Assembly: GCA_031283975.1 (NCBI GenBank)
Contig: JAITAT010000180.1
Location: 1 to 6,656, forward strand
DNA: 6,656 nucleotides
Reading direction: 5' to 3'
Source: Synergistaceae bacterium
Lineage (GTDB): Bacteria; Synergistota; Synergistia; Synergistales; Synergistaceae
In this document: positions 1 through 5,825 of the stretch, piece after piece
How the letters are laid out: the number at the start of each line of letters is the position of its first letter
Numbering within the stretch: position 1 is the first letter of the stretch
The notes under the pieces: model-generated
What the model was told of the DNA's origin: nothing
What the model saw: only the letters and a program-made list of their open reading frames with translations
Database searches by the model: none
Translations under genes and position numbers: made by a program

Positions 1-1
1 G

Positions 2-2113
2 TCTCATAAGCTGATAAGCCTGATACTGTTCAACGGCTCGGCTTCCAATCCGGGCGGCGTTTCGCTCGTTTTCCTCATTGCGCTGCGAGTGTCGCTGGTA
101 TGCTTCGCCGGCGTCATAGTACTGCTCCGCTGGTTTTTTTTCGACGCGAATGCCGGTTATAGGGTGAACTATCCCTCGCCAAGCACATATCTGGCCCGCG
201 TCGCCACGCGCTTCGCGGACAGAGCGGCCACAAACGAAGTGCGCCATCTGGCCGCCGACAGAATAGTCAGCGTGAGGGTCAGAAACGACATAGCGACTCA
301 GCATGTCACCAATTCCATCGCCGGCCTGAAATCCGGCGGCGATCTGTCGTTCGCTTCTTCCCGTCTCGAAGAAATGGTGCGGGCGATGTCAGACGACGTC
401 CGAACCCGCGTGATAAACACGACTGTCGAGATAGCCGAGAAAAACTACGATAAATCCATCACCCGTTCCGAACAGGCCGCCGTGATATGGGATAGCCTGA
501 GATACGCGCAGATGCCGCAGTCCGAAAAAAACGTGGTCTTTCAGCTTCTGGATTCGCTGCTCTCTCCGACGGTGGTTGACAGCAGCGAGATGACCGATCG
601 ACTCCGCGAGAATGTAGCGGCGTATATTCCGTCCATTACCCGCGATATACGAATAGGGGACGTCATAATTCAGGAGGGGCGGGTGGTCTCTCCCGAGACG
701 GCCGAACTGCTGCGCGCGAACGGATATCTCGACGCGTCGGTACCGTGGAGACATTTGAGTTTCGTTATAATCATAACCTTCGTATGGTCGTTGTGGATGA
801 CGTGGCTTGGAGTGAGACAGGAGACTCCTCCCACGCACAGAGAATGGATATATGTGGTGGTTCTTCTGGTGATAGATTGGATAACTCAGAATCTGCCCGC
901 GCGGTTGGGTTACGATTCCATGGCGCTGCTCGCTCTCTCCGGGTGGATGTTTCTGACGCTGCCCGCCGCTTTCGCGTTTCACCTGGTGCTAGGAGGGGGG
1001 TTGATAGGCTATATACTGGCGTATCCGGGCATGACGTCGGTTCTTGCCGTCGGCTTCATCGTCTGCGGGGTCGCCGCCGCCAATTTCATCTTCACGAAAG
1101 AGGCGTCGAGCAGGATCATGATATGGCGCAACGTATTTGTGCTCGGTCTCATGCTTACGCTGGCGTCGTCTTTTGTGCGCTGGGGCCTCGGGTTGTCGAT
1201 GTCATGGAAGATAGTCGCTCTCAATTTGGTGTTGAGCGCGTTTTGGAGCAGTATTGTGGTCGCCGTCATTCCCCTGTGGGAGTATATTTTCGACATCATT
1301 TCCCCTCTCCGCCTGCTGGAAATGAGCCATCCGTCACAACCGCTCTTAAAGCGCCTCCAACTCGAGGCGCCCGGCACATATCACCATACGGTGACGGTGG
1401 GCACGCTCGCCGAAGCGGTCGCCGACCGGCTCGGCATGAATGGTCTGCTCGTCAAAACGGGCGCATATTATCATGATATAGGCAAACTCAAACGGCCGCA
1501 TTATTTTGTGGAGAATCAATCTTTCGGAGACAACATCCACGACAGGCTCGCGCCGGAGGATTCCGCGAGAATGATATTGAGCCACGTCACGGACGGGCTC
1601 AAACTAGCGGATGAATACAAACTGCCGCGCAGAATAAAGAAATTCATATCCGAACACCACGGCACAACTTGTCTCGAATATTTTTACCACAAAGCGGTTG
1701 CCGCCGACAAAGAAAAAGGAGGAGACGGAAGCTCCGTTTGCAGGGCGGACTATTGCTATCCCGGCCCCGCTCCGCAGAGCCCTGAAACAGCCCTCCTGAT
1801 GCTGGCGGACTCCGTCGACGCCGCGCTCAAGAGTCTGAAGGATCCTCTCGCTGGAAGAGCGGAGCTGAAAAAACTTGTCGATGACGTTATCAATTCTAAA
1901 ATAATGAGCGGGCAGTTCGTCGGCGTCGATTTCACCATGAAAGATATCAACTCGATAAAAACGGCCATGATAGACGCTCTCATGTCGATGTATCACACCA
2001 GGGAGATCAAACCAATCGCCAAGCCCGAGGACGAAAAGGCGCCCGCGAACGGCGACGGAATAGCGGATGTCCCGGTATCACCCGCGAACCAGCCGGCCGC
2101 CGACGGTTCCTGA
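2..2113 (+). CDS. pgpH: 7TMR-HD family phosphohydrolase (PgpH/YqfF-like), probable cyclic-di-AMP phosphodiesterase, 5' end outside window
   Basis: Characterised PgpH-type proteins hydrolyse c-di-AMP at the inner membrane; that role here rests on family membership. The frame is open from base 2, so the start lies upstream; the GTG at 89 is inside a hydrophobic stretch and is unlikely to be the true start. The visible 703 residues show, in order: a hydrophobic segment (about 22-46), an extracytoplasmic 7TMR-HDED-like domain (about 50-245) ending with GDVIIQEGRVVSPETAELL, a multi-helix membrane region (about 250-430), and a cytoplasmic HD domain (about 460-640). Metal-binding candidates are all present: the HH of YHHTVTVG (1382-1387), the HD of YYHDIGK (1472-1477), EHHGTT (1652-1669) and the Asp of LADSVDAA (1808-1810). 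The family-typical YPGPAPQSPETALLMLADS also occurs. A low-complexity Pro/Ala/Asp tail of about 35 residues ends the protein. ybeY starts 9 bases after the stop. Family assignment is secure; the exact substrate is inferred. Confidence 0.93.
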   Translation, partial: SHKLISLILFNGSASNPGGVSLVFLIALRVSLVCFAGVIVLLRWFFFDANAGYRVNYPSPSTYLARVATRFADRAATNEVRHLAADRIVSVRVRNDIATQHVTNSIAGLKSGGDLSFASSRLEEMVRAMSDDVRTRVINTTVEIAEKNYDKSITRSEQAAVIWDSLRYAQMPQSEKNVVFQLLDSLLSPTVVDSSEMTDRLRENVAAYIPSITRDIRIGDVIIQEGRVVSPETAELLRANGYLDASVPWRHLSFVIIITFVWSLWMTWLGVRQETPPTHREWIYVVVLLVIDWITQNLPARLGYDSMALLALSGWMFLTLPAAFAFHLVLGGGLIGYILAYPGMTSVLAVGFIVCGVAAANFIFTKEASSRIMIWRNVFVLGLMLTLASSFVRWGLGLSMSWKIVALNLVLSAFWSSIVVAVIPLWEYIFDIISPLRLLEMSHPSQPLLKRLQLEAPGTYHHTVTVGTLAEAVADRLGMNGLLVKTGAYYHDIGKLKRPHYFVENQSFGDNIHDRLAPEDSARMILSHVTDGLKLADEYKLPRRIKKFISEHHGTTCLEYFYHKAVAADKEKGGDGSSVCRADYCYPGPAPQSPETALLMLADSVDAALKSLKDPLAGRAELKKLVDDVINSKIMSGQFVGVDFTMKDINSIKTAMIDALMSMYHTREIKPIAKPEDEKAPANGDGIADVPVSPANQPAADGS

Positions 2114-2122
2114 TCCGGCTTC

Positions 2123-2617
2123 ATGAGATTTATAATCGAACCGGCCGGCGGCGAGGCGAGGGATGTTCCTCTCGATACCGGAGTCCTTTCGCGCGAAATG
2201 GAAGAGTCTCTTCCCGCTCTCGGGGATTACGGCGAGGTCGCCGTCGCGCTAACGTTCGTCACCGACGGCGAGATGAAGGGTCTCAACGAAAGATACAGAG
2301 GAATCGGAGAGAGTACCGACGTCCTGTCGTTCCCGCTGTGGGAGGAGGACGGACGCTTCGTCCCGCCGGCTTCATGGAGCGAACTGCCGCTGGGGGACGT
2401 CGTCGTGTCGCCGGATTTTGTGCGCGCGAACGCCGAGAAGGAAGATATCGGCTATAATATTGAAATGGCGCGGATAGTGATACACGGCGTACTGCATCTA
2501 GTCGGTTTCGGACATGATACCGACCGGCGCGGGGACGAGATGTGGGGGTTGCAGGAGGAGATATTGGGAAGGTATCTCGTTCGTATGGAACAACGGGGAG
2601 GATTGATGGCGGAGTGA
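2123..2617 (+). CDS. ybeY: Endoribonuclease YbeY (rRNA maturation factor)
   Basis: YbeY is a cytoplasmic zinc-dependent single-strand endoribonuclease needed for 16S rRNA 3'-end maturation and ribosome quality control. The 164-residue product has the usual length. It carries the UPF0054 signature HGVLHLVGFGHD, with the three zinc-ligand histidines at residues 121, 125 and 131, and the upstream block YRGIGESTDVLSFP (58-71). GDVVVSP (91-97) matches the conserved GDI(V/A)IS strand. The stretch between TDVLSF and GDVVVS is about 20 residues (WEEDGRF and a PPASW turn), which looks a little long for the family. The ATG at 2123 is chosen because it gives the expected N-terminus and follows the previous stop by 9 bases; no strong Shine-Dalgarno is visible, so translational coupling is likely. 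Its stop TGA (2615-2617) overlaps the GTG start of the next gene. Placement with era agrees with a shared role in 30S biogenesis. Confidence 0.95.
   Translation: MRFIIEPAGGEARDVPLDTGVLSREMEESLPALGDYGEVAVALTFVTDGEMKGLNERYRGIGESTDVLSFPLWEEDGRFVPPASWSELPLGDVVVSPDFVRANAEKEDIGYNIEMARIVIHGVLHLVGFGHDTDRRGDEMWGLQEEILGRYLVRMEQRGGLMAE
2595..2616 (+). promoter_or_regulatory. Shine-Dalgarno and GTG start of the CorC-like gene inside the ybeY 3' end
   Basis: GGGGAGG (2595-2601) lies 12 bases before GTG (2614-2616), and the TGA ending ybeY (2615-2617) shares two bases with that start. This supports reinitiation or coupled translation and decides the start over the upstream in-frame ATG at 2542, where no good purine-rich site was seen. 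Confidence 0.6.
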
Positions 2618-3912
2618 ATTCCGACTTAGCGGGCAGTATAGGCCTGCTGCTGTTATTTTTGGTATTTTCGTTCTTTTTCAGCGCTGCTGAAACCGCGATA
2701 ACGGCGGCAGGGAAAGTCAAATTAAAAGCAATGGAAAACATCCGGCCCGACAGAAAAAAAGGGGTTGCGTGGCTTGCGGCGAACGTCCAGCGGGCGCTGT
2801 CCGTAACGCTTGTGGGCAATAATATCGTCAACATAGCCGCAAGCTCCATCGCGACGATTTTATTTACGGGAGTTTTCGGCGTTCAAAAAGGCTCTTTGAT
2901 CGCGGTGGTCGTAATGACCACGGTAGTCGTGATTTTTTGCGAGATATTGCCTAAAAATATATCCATTGCCAACAAAGAGTTCGTCATCTATCATTCGCTT
3001 CCGATGATTCGCTTTTTCAGCGTCATACTCTGGCCGGCCATCTACGCGGTGCAGGGCTTCATACTGTTCATCGGCGGTTTGTTCGGCTTGAAACTCGATA
3101 CGTTCAACTCTTTTGTGACGCGGGAGGATCTGGAAATCATGGTCAACGAGAGCGGCGAATCCGGCGCCATCGAGGAAGACGAGCGCAAGATGATAAGCGG
3201 CGTCATATCTTTCGAGGAGACGAGGGTTTCGGAAGTTATGGTGCCCCGCACGGATATGAAGGCCATATCGTCGGATACCACCGTGGCCCGCGCCGCGGAG
3301 ATTTTTTTGGAAAGCGGGCACTCCCGCGTGCCGGTGTACGAGAAGGAACTCGACAAGATAACCGGGGTTCTGTACGTCAAAGACCTTTTGGAACCGCTGG
3401 CGCGCGGAGCGTTGGAGGACGGAGTGGGGCCGTTTCAACGCGGTCCGCTTTTCATACCCGAGACGATCAAGACCGATGAGGCTTTCGAGCTTATGAAAAA
3501 ATCGAAGATACATATCGCGATCGTGGTCGACGAGTATGGAGGAACGGCCGGGCTGGTGACGCTGGAGGATCTGCTCGAGGAAATAGTGGGCGACATACAG
3601 GACGAGTACGACGACGAAATGCCGGATGTCCTCGAGGAGCGCGAGGGAGTCTATCTCGTTCAGGGATACGTCAACCTCGACGAGCTTTCCGAGACCATGG
3701 GCTACCCGTTTGAATTCGAGGATGTCGACACGGTCGCGGGGATGCTGCTGTCGCTCAAGGGAAATTTCCCTGAGGAGGGAGAATCCGTCGAGTACGGGCC
3801 GTGGAATATCCAGGCCGTTGAAGTGCAGGATCACAGAATATTGCAGGTTCGCATAGAACGCGCCCCGAATGGGCGCGGCGCTGGCGGCGAAGAAGATGAC
3901 CGGCCAAGATAG
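2614..3912 (+). CDS. CNNM/CorC-HlyC family protein (DUF21, CBS pair, transporter-associated domain)
   Basis: This is a 432-residue inner-membrane protein of the family often annotated hemolysin C or CorC; several members take part in Mg2+ or Co2+ export, and that role here is inference. From the GTG start: the DUF21/CNNM membrane domain spans about residues 8-175, with SAAETAI (23-29), VGNNIVNIAASSIAT (67-81) and EILPKNISI (110-118), the usual conserved blocks. EDERKMISG and VMVPRTDM (208-215) lead into two CBS motifs (about 210-335), the second with VVDEYGGTAGLVTLEDLLEEIVGDI-type sequence. The CorC_HlyC domain follows (about 343-416), then an acidic tail. GTG at 2614 is chosen because it overlaps ybeY's stop in a GTGA arrangement and begins just before the first membrane helix; GGGGAGG at 2595-2601 lies 12 bases upstream, a rather long spacing. 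An in-frame ATG at 2542 would add 24 non-hydrophobic residues lying inside ybeY and is less likely. The 3' end overlaps era by 17 bases. Confidence 0.92.
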   Translation: MNSDLAGSIGLLLLFLVFSFFFSAAETAITAAGKVKLKAMENIRPDRKKGVAWLAANVQRALSVTLVGNNIVNIAASSIATILFTGVFGVQKGSLIAVVVMTTVVVIFCEILPKNISIANKEFVIYHSLPMIRFFSVILWPAIYAVQGFILFIGGLFGLKLDTFNSFVTREDLEIMVNESGESGAIEEDERKMISGVISFEETRVSEVMVPRTDMKAISSDTTVARAAEIFLESGHSRVPVYEKELDKITGVLYVKDLLEPLARGALEDGVGPFQRGPLFIPETIKTDEAFELMKKSKIHIAIVVDEYGGTAGLVTLEDLLEEIVGDIQDEYDDEMPDVLEEREGVYLVQGYVNLDELSETMGYPFEFEDVDTVAGMLLSLKGNFPEEGESVEYGPWNIQAVEVQDHRILQVRIERAPNGRGAGGEEDDRPR

Positions 3913-4822
3913 GCCGTACCGCGCCGGCCTCGCAGCGCTGGTCGGGCTTCCGAACGCCGGCAAATCCTCGATTGTGAACGCGCTCCTCCGCGAACACGCC
4001 GCGGCGGTTTCGAGCAAGCCTCAGACTACCCGCAACGCCGTGCGCTGTGTCTTGACCACGGGCGAATATCAGATGATATTGATCGACACTCCCGGAACAC
4101 ATCGGCCCAGGTATGAACTTGGCAGATTCATGACGGAGGAGATAGACCGCGCGTTCGAATCGGCCGACGCGGTCTGTTTTGTAGTGGAAACCGGATACGA
4201 GCCGGCCCGCGCTTTGGACGAGATATATCCGCGCCTCGAAAAAGCTGGCGTTCCCATAGTGCTTGCCATCAACAAAATCGACAGATTGCGAGGCAAAGAC
4301 GAAGAGATTTTCTGGAAATTTCTAGAGCCCATTCAGGAACGGATCAAACCCGCGGCTGTCGTTCCGGTGTCGGCGCTGGATGGAACCAATCTCGACGTGC
4401 TGGCTTTGGAACTCTCCAGATTACTCCCCGAGGGAGAGGCTATATATCCCGAAGACGTGCTGATGGACGCTACAGAGCGCTTTCTCGCCGCGGAAATAAT
4501 CCGCGAGCGCATATTCGAGACGACGGAGCGGGAAGTTCCTCATAGCGTGGCCGTAGTCGTCGAGGAGTTCAAGAGCCCCGACGAGTATCCCGAACTGAGG
4601 CGCATCGAGGCGAGGGCGAATATAATAGTCGAACGGCCCGGTCAAAAAGGAATACTGATAGGCAGCGAAGGGACGAAACTCAAGTCGATCACCGCGGAAG
4701 CGCGGCGCGAGATGGAGCGCCGTTTCGGCTATCCGGTCTCGTTGAGCCTGTGGGTAAAGGTCAACCCGCAATGGACAAAATCGACGGTGGGAATCAGGAA
4801 CGCCGGGTATCGGCGGGCGTGA
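3896..4822 (+). CDS. era: GTPase Era
   Basis: Era is an essential GTPase that binds the 3' end of 16S rRNA through a KH domain during 30S assembly, at the membrane or in the cytoplasm. The 308-residue product has all five G motifs: G1 GLPNAGKSS (17-25), the G2 threonines in PQTTR (42-46), G3 DTPG (64-67), G4 NKID (126-129) and G5 SAL (159-161). The linker REVPHSVAVVVEEF (212-225) is the usual approach to the C-terminal type II KH domain (about 242-291), which has GILIGSEGTKLKSI and ends near WVKVNPQW. G1 is slightly unusual: most Era proteins read GRPNVGKST. ATG at 3896 leaves nine residues before AGLAALVG, the normal Era N-terminus; an in-frame ATG at 3869 would add nine more. Neither start has a strong Shine-Dalgarno, and the start lies 17 bases inside the preceding gene, so coupled translation is likely. 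The stop overlaps the proposed recO start. Confidence 0.95.
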   Translation: MTGQDRPYRAGLAALVGLPNAGKSSIVNALLREHAAAVSSKPQTTRNAVRCVLTTGEYQMILIDTPGTHRPRYELGRFMTEEIDRAFESADAVCFVVETGYEPARALDEIYPRLEKAGVPIVLAINKIDRLRGKDEEIFWKFLEPIQERIKPAAVVPVSALDGTNLDVLALELSRLLPEGEAIYPEDVLMDATERFLAAEIIRERIFETTEREVPHSVAVVVEEFKSPDEYPELRRIEARANIIVERPGQKGILIGSEGTKLKSITAEARREMERRFGYPVSLSLWVKVNPQWTKSTVGIRNAGYRRA

Positions 4823-5592
4823 TACCGTTATCGTCGTCTGGCGCCCTGTCTCAGGGAGAGCATCGCGCCGACGGAGTAGTACTCCGGAGAAGAGAGCCGT
4901 CGCCGAAATCCGGCGAATGTCTGCTGTTTTTGCGCGGCATGGGCGCTGTGTGGGTCGGCGCTCCCGGCTCGCGCAACAGATTCGGAGGGGCGGCCGAACC
5001 CATGACCTGGAGCAGCTTCCTCCTGTATCAGAGCCCTAAACGGCTGTATTTGAAGGGCGCCGATATCGCGGAGGATTTTTGGCCGGTCAAGAGTTCCGGG
5101 CGGACGCTTTTTCGCGCCGCGAACTGGTGCAAAGAACTGGCGGCCTGTCTTCCCATGAGATACGAGAACGACGCTGTCCTCTCGCTGTTCTGGGGGACGA
5201 TGAAAAACCTGTCGAGCGGCATGAGTCCAATCCTTCTCGATGTTAGATTCGCGTGGAGATGGGGGAATATATGGGGTGTGGCCCCATCTCTGGAACACTG
5301 CCCCATCTGCGGCGCTCCGCTGTTCGCGGACGGGGCGCGCGAAATCTCCAGAGCGCCCGACGGTTTTGTGTGCGAAAAATGCGCGCCGCGCCGCGCACGC
5401 CTTCAGGGCGAGCGTCTCGAACCTGTTTCACCGGTCGCTTTTGGCGTGATAACGTCCGCCGCCTTGCGGCCGGCGGAAAGGTTTGTCCGCTCGGAACCCG
5501 AAATGCGCGCGCTTTATAAGGCGGACAGTTCTCTGGCAAAAGAGACGGAAACAATCATATCGTGGTTTTATTCATTCGTCAGAACGATATGA
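4819..5592 (+). CDS. recO: DNA repair protein RecO
   Basis: RecO binds single-stranded DNA and helps RecR/RecF load RecA at gaps. The 257-residue product has the expected size. The N-terminal GVVLRRRE (about 19-26) matches the first strand of the RecO OB fold, though the rest of that domain is divergent (FLRGMGAVWVGAPGS). The middle part is helical, and the C-terminal half has the four-cysteine zinc site CPICG and CEKC (Cys 161, 164, 185, 188) placed as in zinc-containing RecO proteins. Support also comes from position directly after era, a frequent arrangement. The start is uncertain: GTG at 4819 overlaps era's TGA (4820-4822), mirroring the ybeY/CorC junction, but has no well-spaced Shine-Dalgarno. 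The ATG at 4771 follows AAAGG (4756-4760) by 10 bases and would add 16 residues, overlapping era by 52 bases. It is the last gene of the GC-rich block. Confidence 0.82.
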   Translation: MIPLSSSGALSQGEHRADGVVLRRREPSPKSGECLLFLRGMGAVWVGAPGSRNRFGGAAEPMTWSSFLLYQSPKRLYLKGADIAEDFWPVKSSGRTLFRAANWCKELAACLPMRYENDAVLSLFWGTMKNLSSGMSPILLDVRFAWRWGNIWGVAPSLEHCPICGAPLFADGAREISRAPDGFVCEKCAPRRARLQGERLEPVSPVAFGVITSAALRPAERFVRSEPEMRALYKADSSLAKETETIISWFYSFVRTI

Positions 5593-5655
5593 GTATAGTC
5601 AAGAGGAGACTACGGGCATTGATTTTACAAGTAAGATATTTGAAAAATTTGTACA

Positions 5656-5678
5656 GCCATCCACGATGGCAAGCCATC
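5656..5678 (+). repeat. Three alternating 6-base inverted-repeat arms
   Basis: The order is GCCATC (5656-5661), CAC, GATGGC (5665-5670), AA, GCCATC (5673-5678). The central arm is perfectly complementary to both flanking arms, so two mutually exclusive 6-bp pairings are possible, with loops of 3 and 2 bases (the second would need to open a terminal pair). It is followed by an A/C-rich stretch, not a T-run, so it is not a standard terminator. Function unknown. Confidence 0.55.
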
Positions 5679-5707
5679 ACCAAACAGAGCGAAACTTACG
5701 GTGTTCG

Positions 5708-5736
5708 GTGACAGGAAAGCGAAAAATGTGTATGCT
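5708..5736 (+). promoter_or_regulatory. Weak candidate sigma-70 promoter upstream of the methyltransferase gene
   Basis: GTGACA (5708-5713) matches the -35 consensus at 5 of 6 positions and TATGCT (5731-5736) matches the -10 at 4 of 6, separated by 17 bases. Transcription would start near 5743, about 80 bases before the ATG. In AT-rich DNA such pairs arise by chance, so this is only a candidate; a gene after a composition break would nevertheless be expected to have its own promoter. Confidence 0.25.
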
Positions 5737-5808
5737 GGTTATAAGGTAGCAGAGATCGATTCCACTTAGTGCTTCGAGCCTGTTGTACAGTGATAGCGCA
5801 AAAGAATT

Positions 5809-5815
5809 AGGAGGT
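5809..5815 (+). promoter_or_regulatory. Strong Shine-Dalgarno of the methyltransferase gene
   Basis: AGGAGGT is a near-perfect anti-16S match, 10 bases before the ATG at 5826. It fixes that start and contrasts with the weak or absent sites of the coupled genes to the left, which fits independent translation of this gene. Confidence 0.85.
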
Positions 5816-5825
5816 GTTTTTATAA

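Larger units (their letters stand above)
5593..5825 (+). other. Spacer between the housekeeping operon and the accessory gene
   Basis: These 233 bases have intermediate composition (about 35-45% GC in 60-base samples), between recO and the AT-rich methyltransferase gene. No gene is convincing here. A 40-codon frame at 5589-5711 starts with an ATG overlapping recO's stop but has no Shine-Dalgarno and no recognised similarity; another frame is open across about 5651-5767 and is interrupted by TAG at 5765-5767. No hairpin followed by a T-run is seen after recO, so a rho-independent terminator cannot be named. The spacer contains an inverted-repeat cluster, a weak promoter-like pair and the ribosome binding site of the next gene. 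Confidence 0.6.

Noticed and set aside
745..1476. Open frame of 243 codons on the + strand inside the 7TMR-HD gene
   Set aside because: It lies wholly in another frame of a well-supported membrane protein; the translation is Arg/Ser/Gly-rich with no membrane or domain pattern.
2860..4017. Long open frame of 385 codons on the - strand opposite the CorC-like gene and the start of era
   Set aside because: It mirrors two strongly supported + strand genes; its translation is His/Arg-rich with no recognisable domain, as expected from antisense reading of GC-rich codons.
5243..5554. Overlapping short frames on both strands inside recO
   Set aside because: They are alternate-frame readings of a GC-rich gene, have Arg/Ala/Pro-rich composition and no start signals.
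5649..5790. TTGTACAG present at 5649-5656 and 5783-5790, a possible target-site duplication or attachment-site pair around about 130 bases
   Set aside because: An 8-base match in a spacer of this size is near chance, the enclosed segment has no transposase, integrase or terminal inverted repeats, and there is no tRNA gene nearby.
5600..5825. Rho-independent terminator or riboswitch in the spacer
   Set aside because: The only clear inverted repeats (5656-5678) have short stems and no following T-run, and no conserved riboswitch core was recognised.
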